Shown here: positions 1-8,865 of the stretch, in pieces | Layout: every line of letters begins with the position of its first letter | Numbering within the stretch: the stretch's first letter is position 1 | From: an uncultured Flavobacteriaceae bacterium | Lineage (GTDB): Bacteria; Bacteroidota; Bacteroidia; Flavobacteriales; Flavobacteriaceae | DNA length: 39,547 bases | Assembly: GCA_938009735.1 (NCBI GenBank) | Contig: CALLIG010000091.1 | Location: 1-39,547 of the forward strand | Direction: 5' to 3' | Translations under genes and position numbers: made by a program | Notes under the pieces: model-generated | The model's input: the letters and a program-made list of their open reading frames with translations, nothing else | Database searches by the model: none | What the model was told of the DNA's origin: nothing

Positions 1-553
1 ATTGACTGCAGTCCTTTTTAACTACTTCGTTAGGTAAGGTAGATTGGCTCCAAATCTGACCATGTGGATGTGGGTTACTACACCCCATAATGGCACCTTT
101 ATTCTCAAATATTTGAACATAATTCACAAAATCAAGACCTCCTAACTCCACATATTCACGTTTCCATACTCCAACTACTTTTGTAATGTCTTCAACGCTC
201 ATTTGAGCAAGGCTTTTACTATGGTCTGGACTGAAGCAAACCACCTTACAGATTCCTTTTTCAGCCTCAGCCCATAAAAGACCATCTTTCATTTCACCTT
301 CTTCTGTTTGCTGCTGTAATGCCCCAAAATCATTCGTAAAGACAAAAACATCTTCATAGCTAGGATTGACCGTACCGCTTGCCCTTTCATTACCGGGACA
401 TAAATAACATGTAGGGTCGTATTGTGGGCGCACCTCATTGACTAACTCTTCTTCTTGCCCCTGCCACGGGCGTTTAGACCTATGAGGAGATACCAAAACC
501 CATTCTTGAGTTAGAATATTAAACCGTTTATGAGAAAGCTCTTGTAAATTCAT
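1..553 (-). CDS. galT: Galactose-1-phosphate uridylyltransferase, N-terminal part (cut by window edge)
   Basis: Transfers UMP from UDP-glucose to galactose-1-phosphate in the Leloir pathway, in the cytoplasm. The visible 184 residues begin MNLQELSHKRFNILTQEWV and carry the family landmarks: a zinc-site CYLCPGN segment near residue 45-51 and the catalytic His-Pro-His in NPHPHGQIWS near residue 160-170. The C-terminal half lies beyond position 1. The ATG at 553-551 is chosen because it sits 6 bases after the galK stop and starts the conserved N-terminus. It is the third gene of a minus-strand operon: symporter, galK, galT. Identity is firm; the catalytic His-Pro-His is intact in the part seen. 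Confidence 0.95.
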   Translation of the reverse strand, partial: MNLQELSHKRFNILTQEWVLVSPHRSKRPWQGQEEELVNEVRPQYDPTCYLCPGNERASGTVNPSYEDVFVFTNDFGALQQQTEEGEMKDGLLWAEAEKGICKVVCFSPDHSKSLAQMSVEDITKVVGVWKREYVELGGLDFVNYVQIFENKGAIMGCSNPHPHGQIWSQSTLPNEVVKKDCSQ

Positions 554-559
554 TGTTTA

Positions 560-1708
560 TTAATTGAGTAAATGTGTTCCGTCTGATAAAGCAACATGAT
601 ATATACTGCAGGCTACCCCGAACTTATTTTTATATGTATTTGCTACCTTTTCGGTAAATGCCTGACTTTCGTCCTTTTTGACAAGGTTTATCGTGCATCC
701 GCCAAAACCCCCACCCATCATTCGCGCACCAGCTACTGCCCTATCTTCTTTTGCCAAGTGCACCAGAAAATCTAACTCGGCACAACTTACCTTGTATTGG
801 TTACTGAGCCCCGCATGGGATTCAAAAAGCAATTTCCCTACGCCCTCCATATTTTCATCCTTAATCTGAGAAACTGTGCGCTGAGTTCTGGCAATTTCCT
901 GAATAACGAAAAGTGCCTTTTGATAATCAGCTGCTGTAATTTCTTTCTCTATTGCGTCCAACTCATGTTCAGAAGCATCCCTTAAGGCTTTCTTTCCTAA
1001 TTTTTTTGCGACCATTTCACAAGTTGTACGCCTTTCATTGTAGGCACTATCTGAAAGTGTATGCTGAACGTTGGTGTTGATAAGTACTAACTCATAAGTG
1101 CCTAAATCTACCTTATATGATATGACCTTCATATTCCGGCAATCCAACAATAAAAAGTGGTCTTTTTGCCCGAACATACTCGCGTATTGGTCCATGATAC
1201 CACAATTGACGCCCACGAACGAATGCTCAGATTTTTGAGATATTTCGACCATTTCAATTTTGGTCAAGCCTAGATTGAAAAGTTCATTCAATGAAAAAAC
1301 AATACCGTTCTCTAGGGCCGCTGAAGAAGAAAGACCAGATCCAGCAGGAATATCGCCTGCAAAGACCATATTAAAATTACCGATGGGCAACGACCGCTGT
1401 TGCAATTCAGAAATGACTCCTAAAAGATAGTTTCGCCAACCCCCGTTCATTTGTTTTGAAATGTTCTTTAAATCGAACCGATAGGTTTCTTCAAAGTCAA
1501 GGGCGATAGCCTTACAGTGCGGTTCACTACTTTTCTCTATTGCAACCATAATGCTCTTGTCGATTGCTGCCGGAAATACAAAGCCGTCATTATAATCAAC
1601 ATGCTCTCCAATGAGATTAATTCTTCCTGCGGATTTTACCATAAGAGGATCGCCTGAAAACTGAGCCTTATAGTTTCGTTTGACCTTTTGATAGAGTTCA
1701 TTATTCAT
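560..1708 (-). CDS. galK: Galactokinase
   Basis: ATP-dependent phosphorylation of galactose at C1, the first step of the Leloir pathway. At 382 residues it has normal family length. The GHMP-kinase signatures are all visible: the galactokinase signature GRINLIGEHVDYNDG near residues 28-42, the phosphate-binding loop PAGSGLSSSAALE near 121-133, and a C-terminal GGGFGGCTINL motif near 337-347. The gene lies 2 bases downstream of the symporter stop and 6 bases upstream of galT, so the three are almost certainly cotranscribed. No aldose-1-epimerase (galM) or regulator is seen in the window; one could lie to the left of position 1. Function is secure. Confidence 0.97.
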   Translation of the reverse strand: MNNELYQKVKRNYKAQFSGDPLMVKSAGRINLIGEHVDYNDGFVFPAAIDKSIMVAIEKSSEPHCKAIALDFEETYRFDLKNISKQMNGGWRNYLLGVISELQQRSLPIGNFNMVFAGDIPAGSGLSSSAALENGIVFSLNELFNLGLTKIEMVEISQKSEHSFVGVNCGIMDQYASMFGQKDHFLLLDCRNMKVISYKVDLGTYELVLINTNVQHTLSDSAYNERRTTCEMVAKKLGKKALRDASEHELDAIEKEITAADYQKALFVIQEIARTQRTVSQIKDENMEGVGKLLFESHAGLSNQYKVSCAELDFLVHLAKEDRAVAGARMMGGGFGGCTINLVKKDESQAFTEKVANTYKNKFGVACSIYHVALSDGTHLLN

Positions 1709-1710
1709 AT

Positions 1711-3291
1711 TTAAGCAAAATAGATATAGATGGATACAACGATTACAAAAATTAGCCCACCTGTTATTTTAAGATATTTATAAGGTTGTATATCTACTTG
1801 GTGGGTATAAGCTTGTGCATAAGCTTCTTTTAATGGGTAAAACCTTCCTATCAGAAGCATTAAAACCACATTGAATGCGAAAAGTATCGCCATTACGTGA
1901 AGGTAGTGGGGAAAAATACCGGGCCATACGAATTCGTCTAATAAGATGTACGCTATGTAAAATATTACCCCTGAACCAATTGAGATCTTGGCTGCAATTG
2001 CAGGAACGAATTTGGTTAGATAACCCACAATGATGATCGTTAAAATAGGAATACTGTAACAGCCATTCACTTTTTGTAAATAACCAAAAAGACCATTTGG
2101 CGCATAGGCAATCAAGGGCGCAACGACCATAGCCAACAAAGCAAGCACGATACCGAACATCTTACCAGCCTTCACCGTTTGTTCTTGAGAAGCCTCTGGT
2201 TTGATATAGGTTTTATAAATATCCAAACCAAACAGTGTGACGGAACTGTTTAGCGCAGAATTAAAGGAGCTTAGAATGGCACCGAAGAGCACCGCCGCAA
2301 AAAACCCGACCAGATAAGTGGGTAAAACCTTTGTCACCAAGGTTGGATATGCCTCATCCCCATTCTGTAAGACATCACCAAAAAGGTGAAACGCAATTAT
2401 TCCTGGAAGCACCACGATTACCGGCCCAAGTATCTTTACAAAGGACGCCAACAATAGGCCCTTTTGCCCTTCTTTCAGGTTCTTTGCACCCAAGGCCCGT
2501 TGAATGATAGCTTGGTTGGTGCCCCAGTAAAAGAGGTTCACCAATAGCATACCCGTAAAAACGGTACCAAACGGAACCGAAGTTTCAGGCCCGCCCATAG
2601 CCGTGAACTTTTCAGGATGTTCATGAAACAATACCGCCAAGCCTTCAAAGACATCACCTGAGCCCACTAATTTTAATCCGAAATAAGGGATTAGAACGCC
2701 GCCTATCAACAAACCGATCGCATTTATAGTATCTGATACCGCAACAGCTTTTAATCCTCCAAAAATGGCGTAAATCGATCCGATTATACCAATACCAAAA
2801 ACAGTAACCCAAAGGGCTCCGGATTTTGAAACTCCTAAAAGTTCGGGCACATCGAACATTGTATTAATGGCAAGAGCACCTGAATAAAGAACGATTGGAA
2901 GCAATACCACGACATATCCACTTAAAAAAAGTACCGTAGTAATAGTCTTGGTCATCGTATCATACCTGCGCTCAAGAAATTGGGGAATGGTAGTAATGCC
3001 CCCTTTCAAATATCTGGGCAATAGAAATATTGCAGTGATTACCATAGTGATTGCAGCTATAGTTTCCCACGCCATTACCAGGATACCTTCTTTAAAAGAT
3101 GCTCCGTTCAACCCAACTATTTGTTCGGTAGATAAATTAGTAAGCAAAAGAGAACCTGCCACCGTGGCCGCCGTTAAACTTCTACCTCCCAAAAAATAAC
3201 CGTCGGCTGTATTTTCTGGAGTGCCTTTTGTTCTGATATAAGAAATTAAGGCAACCAGTAAGGTAAACCCAATAAAACATAGAATTTGCAT
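1711..3291 (-). CDS. Sodium/solute symporter (SSS/SLC5 family), probable galactose or sugar importer
   Basis: Inner-membrane transporter of 526 residues with about 13-14 hydrophobic segments, starting with a membrane helix (FIGFTLLVALISY). The family signature region GGLKAVAVSDTINAIG near residues 178-193, and the early GRSLTAATVAGSLLLTNLS segment, match SGLT-type sugar symporters such as the Vibrio galactose transporter. It is the first gene of the operon with galK and galT, so import of galactose is the natural inference; the sequence alone does not fix the sugar. The ATG at 3291 gives a full first helix. The 268 bases upstream (3292-3559) carry no gene or clear promoter that I could identify. 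Confidence 0.88.
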   Translation of the reverse strand: MQILCFIGFTLLVALISYIRTKGTPENTADGYFLGGRSLTAATVAGSLLLTNLSTEQIVGLNGASFKEGILVMAWETIAAITMVITAIFLLPRYLKGGITTIPQFLERRYDTMTKTITTVLFLSGYVVVLLPIVLYSGALAINTMFDVPELLGVSKSGALWVTVFGIGIIGSIYAIFGGLKAVAVSDTINAIGLLIGGVLIPYFGLKLVGSGDVFEGLAVLFHEHPEKFTAMGGPETSVPFGTVFTGMLLVNLFYWGTNQAIIQRALGAKNLKEGQKGLLLASFVKILGPVIVVLPGIIAFHLFGDVLQNGDEAYPTLVTKVLPTYLVGFFAAVLFGAILSSFNSALNSSVTLFGLDIYKTYIKPEASQEQTVKAGKMFGIVLALLAMVVAPLIAYAPNGLFGYLQKVNGCYSIPILTIIIVGYLTKFVPAIAAKISIGSGVIFYIAYILLDEFVWPGIFPHYLHVMAILFAFNVVLMLLIGRFYPLKEAYAQAYTHQVDIQPYKYLKITGGLIFVIVVSIYIYFA

Positions 3292-3559
3292 AGTTAAATA
3301 ATTGCGGTAAAATTCTAGAAAATGGAAAGACCTAAGAGGGTGTTATTCGGTTTTATTAGGGAGGTGAATTATACTTTTCGTTTTAAAAAATCAAATAAAA
3401 ATTAAAACAACGTGAGATGAAGAAACAGTCTTTTGATTAATGTATCAAATTGAATTTGCAGTCAATCCTTCCTTAATAGATTTTAAATAAACGTATTCTT
3501 AGGTGGTTTTGAAAAATTTATTAGGAAAATAAAACTAAATTTAGGCTTCCCTAAAAAAA

Positions 3560-4801
3560 CTAAGAGCTTTTACATTCAATAGTATTAAAATGCTTCCTTA
3601 ATCGATTCATATCGTCACTTACCTTGCGTTCAATAACCTTCGCATAAATTTGAGTAGTAGCTATCTTTGAATGTCCCAATAATTTAGAAACGGTTTCTAT
3701 AGGCATCCCGTTATTTAGGGTGACGGTTGTCGCAAAAGTATGTCTAGCTATATGAAACGTGAGATTCTTTTCTATACCGCATACGTCTGCTATTTCCTTT
3801 AAGTAAGTATTTAATTTCTGGTTTGATATTTTGGGAAATATCCTGCCTTGTAAAATCGCTTTTGAATTATCCTTATACTTTTCTATGATATCCAAAGCCT
3901 TTGGCAATAAAGGAATATGAATAGGCTTGGTTGTTTTTTCACGGTTATAATAAATCCATAGTTCCCCATCAATACCAATGCGAATATTATCGGCGCTAAG
4001 ATTAATAGCATCGATATAACTCAAACTCGTATAACAGCTAAACACAAACAAATCCCTTACCAATTGTAATCTTGGAATAGTGAAATTCTTTTTTTCTATT
4101 TCCTGAAGTTCTAATAGACTTAAGAAGCCTCTTTCCGTTTTAATAAACTTTGCATGAAAATTAGCGAACGGGTCGCTCACCATCCATCCTAATTTAAAAG
4201 ATAAATTAATTAATTTTCTAAAGCGTTCTATGTGCTTCATTACCGTGTTATTACCCATTTTTTTATGATGGTCTTGGGGAATGTAAGCCCGTAAATATTT
4301 CTCGAACCTTATGATAAAATCATAATCTAATTCTTTTAGAAACATATCCGTAGAATTGTACGCTTTTAATATAAAGTTAGAGATATAGCGCTGTGTAGTA
4401 AAATAGTTCTTTTGAGTGCCCCATTTTAGCTTACCTTTCATATCCTCATTATGATAGCTAATAATATCCATAACCGAATGGTTGATTTCATCCAAACCAA
4501 GGAAGCGTGCTTTAATCGATCGTGCTGTTATCTGCTTATGTTCGGACTTTAAATTTTGATAGGCTTGAAATAACTGATTATAAGTTTCGTCTAGATAGGT
4601 ATTAAGTATGCGTGATTTTTGCCCGGTTCCCTTTGCCCTATTTCTGTCACTATCCCAGTCGGTTATTAAGACTTTGCGATTTAAACTGATGGCAGCCCTT
4701 TTTCCGTTTACGGTAATCCGTGCGTAAAGAGATGCCTCGCCGTTCTTTGTTCTAGATAAATTTACCCAAAACAGAATACTGAATGAAGAAGATGTTTTCA
4801 T
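3560..4801 (-). CDS. Tyrosine-type site-specific integrase, Bacteroidetes family
   Basis: A 413-residue recombinase with three parts: an arm-type DNA-binding domain (about 1-100), a SAM-like core-binding domain (about 105-210) and a C-terminal catalytic domain. Visible catalytic residues are H350-x-x-R353 (HIARHTFAT), H377 (LGHSK) and nucleophile Y386 (TQIYAKV), with K289 or K292 as the likely lysine. The usual first arginine is replaced by Ser261 (CYTSLSYID), as known for the IntDOT-like integrases of Bacteroides conjugative transposons. The gene appears complete and stands alone: no excisionase, relaxase or other mobility gene flanks it. It lies downstream of the 3' end of tRNA-Pro, a favoured attachment position. 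It may be the remnant end of an island or a domesticated integrase. Confidence 0.92.
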   Translation of the reverse strand: MKTSSSFSILFWVNLSRTKNGEASLYARITVNGKRAAISLNRKVLITDWDSDRNRAKGTGQKSRILNTYLDETYNQLFQAYQNLKSEHKQITARSIKARFLGLDEINHSVMDIISYHNEDMKGKLKWGTQKNYFTTQRYISNFILKAYNSTDMFLKELDYDFIIRFEKYLRAYIPQDHHKKMGNNTVMKHIERFRKLINLSFKLGWMVSDPFANFHAKFIKTERGFLSLLELQEIEKKNFTIPRLQLVRDLFVFSCYTSLSYIDAINLSADNIRIGIDGELWIYYNREKTTKPIHIPLLPKALDIIEKYKDNSKAILQGRIFPKISNQKLNTYLKEIADVCGIEKNLTFHIARHTFATTVTLNNGMPIETVSKLLGHSKIATTQIYAKVIERKVSDDMNRLRKHFNTIECKSS

Positions 4802-4893
4802 AATTTCGTCTTTTTGTTAACATTAGATGTTGTTATCAGACGAAAGTCAAATCACTTAAAGATACATTTATTTAGCCTACACAGATAAATTTT

Positions 4894-4946
4894 AACAATT
4901 CGGTCAACACTTTTTAAAAAATTAATTTGTTAACCGAATTGTTGAC
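4894..4946. repeat. Inverted repeat upstream of the integrase gene
   Basis: An 11-base arm AACAATTCGGT (4894-4904) is matched by ACCGAATTGTT (4933-4943) 28 bases away; a second nested pair, GTCAAC (4904-4909) and GTTGAC (4941-4946), overlaps the outer arms. It lies in the 249-base gap between the integrase start and the tRNA terminator. Such nested symmetric sites are typical of integrase binding sites or of an autoregulatory operator, but neither role can be shown from the sequence. Confidence 0.55.
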
Positions 4947-4992
4947 GTGTTCTTTGGATATAATTGTTTTATTATGATATCCCTAAAACCAT

Positions 4993-5026
4993 AAAAACCT
5001 GTTAATCATATGATTAACAGGTTTTT
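4993..5026 (-). terminator. Perfect 34-bp palindrome, terminator of the tRNA unit
   Basis: AAAAACCTGTTAATCAT is followed immediately by its exact reverse complement ending in TTTTT. Read on the minus strand it follows the tRNA-Pro 3' end by 24 bases and ends in a T run, so it is a good intrinsic terminator for the tRNAs. Because it is symmetric it would also work on the other strand. It isolates the integrase from tRNA transcription. Confidence 0.85.
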
Positions 5027-5050
5027 GGTATAGATTGATACTATAATTTG

Positions 5051-5125
5051 TCGGGGTGGCAGGATTCGAACCTGCGACCTCCTCGTCCCAAACGAGGCGC
5101 GATAACCGGGCTACGCTACACCCCG
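5051..5125 (-). tRNA. tRNA-Pro (anticodon UGG)
   Basis: Reverse complement starts CGGGGTGTAGCG and ends CCACCCCGA. The 7-base acceptor arms CGGGGTG/CACCCCG pair fully, the T arm GCAGGTTCGAATCCTGC is canonical, and the anticodon stem CTCGT/ACGAG encloses the loop TTTGGGA with anticodon TGG. The 75 bases end at discriminator A; CCA is not encoded. It lies downstream of tRNA-Ser in the same orientation. Its 3' end faces the integrase gene. Confidence 0.97.
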
Positions 5126-5172
5126 ATGCGGTTATCTAAATTTTTTAATTCTGTCTTTTCCACAGAATTTAG

Positions 5173-5261
5173 CGGAGAGACAGGGATTCGAACCCTGGGT
5201 ACCCTTGTTAGAGTACGACGATTTAGCAAACCGTTCCTTTCGGCCACTCAGGCACCTCTCC
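5173..5261 (-). tRNA. tRNA-Ser (anticodon GCU)
   Basis: Reverse complement starts GGAGAGGTGCCTGAGTGGCC. The acceptor arms GGAGAGG/TCTCTCC pair (one G-U), the anticodon loop TTGCTAA carries GCT inside stem ACGGT/ATCGT, there is a long variable arm (GTACTC...GGGTAC), and the discriminator is G as expected for serine. The length of 89 bases fits a class II tRNA. It is the first gene of the Ser-Pro tRNA unit. Confidence 0.97.
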
Positions 5262-5296
5262 TAATTTTATTAATGAACTTAGCCCGAAAGCGGTTG

Positions 5297-5328
5297 CAAA
5301 TGTACATTTTTCTAATACTATAAAGCAA
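5297..5328 (-). promoter_or_regulatory. Promoter of the tRNA-Ser/tRNA-Pro unit
   Basis: On the minus strand TTG (5328-5326) is followed after 21 bases by TACATTTG (5304-5297), an exact match to the Bacteroidetes -7 consensus TAnnTTTG with its -33 TTG. Transcription would start about 7 bases on, near 5290, giving a short leader before tRNA-Ser at 5261. The gap 5262-5425 otherwise holds nothing recognised. Confidence 0.7.
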
Positions 5329-5425
5329 CTATTTAATTGATTTTTTTAGAGTATTTTTTAGTACTCATCAAAGCGATCCTATCTATCATTTCAAAAAATA
5401 TAGTCTTATCGTTTTTAAATGCAAT

Positions 5426-7474
5426 CTACTCAGGGTATTCCACTCTTAAATGATAAATATTTGTGAGCTTTTGCTTGAAGATTTTTTTAATAGATTCTAT
5501 TTCTTTAAACGTAATATCTGCATTCAAAAACTGGTTTGCTGCCATTTGACCAGCGATAATCTTATCTACGAACTCATCAATAATTAAAAAAGTTGGATTC
5601 TTCAAACTTTTTGAAGCCGCCTCAACTGAATCTGCCATCATTAAAATAGCCGTCTCTTTTGAGAAAGGTATCGGCCCAGGGTATCTAAAATCATCTTCAT
5701 TCACATTTGGATCAATCTCTTCCTGCTTCTTAAAAAAGTAATATACCAAAGTAGTACCATGATGACATCGAATAAAGTCAATAACACGATCAGGTAAGTT
5801 GTTTTTACGAGCAAGTTCAATACCACCAATAACATGGTCTATTATGATTTTAGCACTATCTTTTGGAGACAACTCATCATGTGGATTTACATTCGTAATC
5901 TGATTCTCTGTAAAATAGGTTGGGTTCAACATTTTCCCAATATCATGATACAAGGCCCCTACCCTAACCAACATGGCATTTGCCCCAACTTCATTTGCAG
6001 CAGCTTCTGCAAGATTCGATACCTGAAGTGAATGATGAAACGTACCCGGTGCCTTATTAGAAAGCTCTTTCAATAGTTTTGAGTTAGTATCAGAAAGTTC
6101 TAAAAGTGAAACGTCTGAAACCAATCCGAATAATTTTTCATAAATATAAATGAGCGGCTGCACGAAGAGCGTTATCATTCCATTTAATAGAAAAAGACCT
6201 AAGGTTACCCACACTATGTTTTCAAGGTTACCCTCGTGAATTATATGAAAGGCTAAATAGCCAATCATATAAATCAAAGTTATTTGAGCTACTGAAATAA
6301 ACAAGTTTGCTCTCTTATATAGTTCTGACACCGTTAATATTGTAACGATACCAGCAACTATTTGCAAGAAAATATATTCAAAGCTATTGGGCACCACAAA
6401 GCCCAAAATTAAAACAGTCAGAACATGAACAAAAAGACCAAGACGAGCATCAAAGAACGTTTTAAGAATCAGAGGAAGTATACAAAGCGGCACTACAAAA
6501 ACATAATTCTCATTGTACTTCACGACCATGGTCGTAACAAATACCATGAGTAAAATATTAAAGAAAATAAAGGTCACACGCGTATTATTCTCATATACTA
6601 AAGGTCGGTATTTTTTCAAAAACAAAAGCAACATCATTAATGCCAAGGCAACTAAAATTGCATATCCAAAAAGAATAAAATATTGATTCTTACTCGTATA
6701 TAATTCAGATTGATATTCTCCTTTTAATGATGTTATTACCTTAAAATTGTCTGCATCAACCAGTTCTCCCTTTGCAATAATAAGACTGCCTTCATCAATA
6801 GTACCTCTTGTATGCGATACTTTCGAAAGCTCGTCATTCAAAGCTTTCTTAGACAAGTTCTCGTCATAAGTGACATTGGGTAGTATTAGATTTAGAAACA
6901 ACTCATGATAAGCTCCTTTAAACGTTTGTAGTTGATTTTCTCTGAGCGTTTGATCTATTACCTTATCTATATCCTTTAGGCTGTTCAAATCTTTATAGCC
7001 TACCTGATCTGCTTCGTTATTCCTAAGCAAATAAATTTGATCTGGTGGATTGGTGAGATTTGTTTTGTTGGTAACCCCTTTTTTATAAAGCCGATCAATA
7101 ATAGATTTTCCTGCTAACGATAATGATTCTAATTGTTCCTCATTGTAAACATCGTCAGAAAAAACAGATGAAAATTTAGTTGAAAAATTTTTAAGCACCT
7201 TATCTCTTGTCGAAATATTATATCGGTAGAAAGTAATCTGATTATCAACTATCGCTTGTTCTTCTGCTTCAATTTCAGCAGTCTTTTTTTTAATTGAAAA
7301 ATCAAAAGGTGCTTTTAAATTTTCATGTTGCCAGGCTTTTCCCTTTTGAAATTCATATTTAAATTGTCCTCCCTTTGGGAAGAAAAAAACAATACAAAAT
7401 AACGATACCCCGTATAAGATATATTTATAAATAAGAGATTGATTTTTATACAGCGGATCTAGCGATTTGCTCAT
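5426..7474 (-). CDS. pgpH: Seven-transmembrane HD-domain phosphodiesterase (PgpH/YqfF type, c-di-AMP hydrolase family)
   Basis: A 682-residue inner-membrane protein. After an N-terminal membrane helix (about 15-32) comes an extracytoplasmic region (7TM-HDED type, about 35-260), seven membrane segments (about 265-455) and a cytoplasmic HD domain from about 475. Metal-binding residues are visible: HHSLQVSNLAE, then the YHDIGK HD pair near residue 508-513, then a later CHHGT. Firmicute relatives degrade cyclic di-AMP to pApA, so control of this second messenger, and through it turgor and wall homeostasis, is the expected role; the substrate in this organism is inferred. It is transcribed alone, divergent from the thiolase gene. 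The ATG at 7474 gives the canonical cytosolic start before the first helix. Confidence 0.9.
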   Translation of the reverse strand: MSKSLDPLYKNQSLIYKYILYGVSLFCIVFFFPKGGQFKYEFQKGKAWQHENLKAPFDFSIKKKTAEIEAEEQAIVDNQITFYRYNISTRDKVLKNFSTKFSSVFSDDVYNEEQLESLSLAGKSIIDRLYKKGVTNKTNLTNPPDQIYLLRNNEADQVGYKDLNSLKDIDKVIDQTLRENQLQTFKGAYHELFLNLILPNVTYDENLSKKALNDELSKVSHTRGTIDEGSLIIAKGELVDADNFKVITSLKGEYQSELYTSKNQYFILFGYAILVALALMMLLLFLKKYRPLVYENNTRVTFIFFNILLMVFVTTMVVKYNENYVFVVPLCILPLILKTFFDARLGLFVHVLTVLILGFVVPNSFEYIFLQIVAGIVTILTVSELYKRANLFISVAQITLIYMIGYLAFHIIHEGNLENIVWVTLGLFLLNGMITLFVQPLIYIYEKLFGLVSDVSLLELSDTNSKLLKELSNKAPGTFHHSLQVSNLAEAAANEVGANAMLVRVGALYHDIGKMLNPTYFTENQITNVNPHDELSPKDSAKIIIDHVIGGIELARKNNLPDRVIDFIRCHHGTTLVYYFFKKQEEIDPNVNEDDFRYPGPIPFSKETAILMMADSVEAASKSLKNPTFLIIDEFVDKIIAGQMAANQFLNADITFKEIESIKKIFKQKLTNIYHLRVEYPE

Positions 7475-7668
7475 AGTGGCGTTATCTTAAGTCAAAAATA
7501 GAAAAATATAAAGTAAATAGGCTTTTGAAGGATGTTCATTTTACGCTTACTAGTCATAAAAGAAATTCATACATATCTACTTTGAAACAAAATACCAGGA
7601 TTATGAAAAGTGATGTTTCGGGTTAAATTTAGTATTTTCGTAGCCTTAGAAACAAACTAAAAATCAGT

Positions 7669-8844
7669 ATGAAAGAAGTCGTAATAGTTTCTGCCGTTAG
7701 AACCCCAATAGGTTCTTTTATGGGTAAATTATCAACTATACCAGCTCCGAAATTAGGTGCGATTGCCATTAAAGGCGCTTTAGATAAAATTGGTTTAACA
7801 CCGAACATGGTGGAGGAGGTTTTAATGGGAAATGCTGTACAGGCTGGTACGGGCCAGGCACCCGCTAGACAGGCCGCTATTTATGCTGGCATTCCTGATA
7901 GCGTGCCATGCACTACTGTAAATAAAGTTTGTTCTTCTGGAATGAAAACGGTGATGCTTGCAGCCCAAGCTATTGCTTTAGGAGATGCTTCTATAATTGT
8001 AGCAGGAGGAATGGAAAACATGAGCCTTATTCCTCATTATGTATACATGAGAACAGGTAATAAATTCGGACCTACTTCAATGATAGATGGCATGCAAAAA
8101 GATGGTCTTGTAGATGCTTATGACCAAAATGCTATGGGAGTTTGCGCAGATGCCTGTGCTACCGAACATGAATTCAGCAGAGAAGATCAAGATAATTACG
8201 CCATTCAATCATATCAAAGATCAGCAGAAGCTTCAAATTCTGGGAAGTTTAAAAATGAGATTATTCCTGTTGAAGTTCCACAACGTAGAGGTGAACCGTT
8301 GATCGTTTCTGAAGATGAAGAGTTTAAGAATGTGAAGATGGAAAAAATTCCTTCATTACGACCAGCCTTTTCAAAAGATGGTACGGTAACCGCAGCAAAT
8401 GCTTCAACAATAAATGATGGTGCTGCAGCCTTGGTTTTAATGAGTGCAGAAAAAGCAAAAGAACTAAATCTAAAGCCATTAGCAGCCATTAAAGGGTATG
8501 CTGATGCAGCACAAGAACCTGAATGGTTTACTACCGCACCGGCAAAAGCATTGCCAAAAGCTTTAGATAAAGCAGGTATTGCAATTGACAATGTGGACTA
8601 CTTTGAATTCAATGAAGCTTTTGCTGTAGTTGGCCTAGCTAATATGAAATTGTTAGGATTAACAGATAAAAATGTTAATGTAAATGGAGGAGCAGTTTCT
8701 TTAGGGCATCCATTAGGTTGTTCTGGTGCTAGAATTTTAGTAACTCTTTTACATACTTTAGATCAAAACAATGCAAAAATTGGCGCAGCAGCAATTTGTA
8801 ATGGTGGAGGCGGCGCTTCTGCAATTGTAGTAGAAAATAACTAA
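7669..8844 (+). CDS. Acetyl-CoA C-acetyltransferase (thiolase)
   Basis: A 391-residue thiolase with the full catalytic set: nucleophile C88 in [17 protein letters not shown] near residue 316, H347 in [10 protein letters not shown] and C377 in the C-terminal CNGGGGASA. It condenses or cleaves acetoacetyl-CoA; degradative and biosynthetic thiolases are hard to tell apart, but the length and loop pattern fit the 2-carbon-chain acetoacetyl-CoA type (AtoB/ThlA). It is followed after 21 bases by the NlpC/P60 gene, so they may be cotranscribed. A TATTTTCG box at 7633-7640 may be its -7 element, but no convincing -33 partner was found. Confidence 0.92.
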   Translation: MKEVVIVSAVRTPIGSFMGKLSTIPAPKLGAIAIKGALDKIGLTPNMVEEVLMGNAVQAGTGQAPARQAAIYAGIPDSVPCTTVNKVCSSGMKTVMLAAQAIALGDASIIVAGGMENMSLIPHYVYMRTGNKFGPTSMIDGMQKDGLVDAYDQNAMGVCADACATEHEFSREDQDNYAIQSYQRSAEASNSGKFKNEIIPVEVPQRRGEPLIVSEDEEFKNVKMEKIPSLRPAFSKDGTVTAANASTINDGAAALVLMSAEKAKELNLKPLAAIKGYADAAQEPEWFTTAPAKALPKALDKAGIAIDNVDYFEFNEAFAVVGLANMKLLGLTDKNVNVNGGAVSLGHPLGCSGARILVTLLHTLDQNNAKIGAAAICNGGGGASAIVVENN

Positions 8845-8865
8845 TATGTACCAGTTACTTTAAAC

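Noticed and set aside
5048-5323. Open frame on the plus strand reading GWQDSNLRPPRPKRGA
   Set aside because: It is the antisense of the tRNA-Pro and tRNA-Ser genes, a well-known false protein produced by tRNA sequences. Both tRNAs fold properly.
5349-5372. Possible hairpin GAGTA/TACTC near the end of pgpH
   Set aside because: The stem is five bases and AT-rich, and on the relevant strand it is followed by A rather than T, so it is not a credible terminator.
8214-8591. 125-codon minus-strand frame inside the thiolase gene
   Set aside because: It is a shadow of the thiolase coding frame, whose catalytic residues are all intact.
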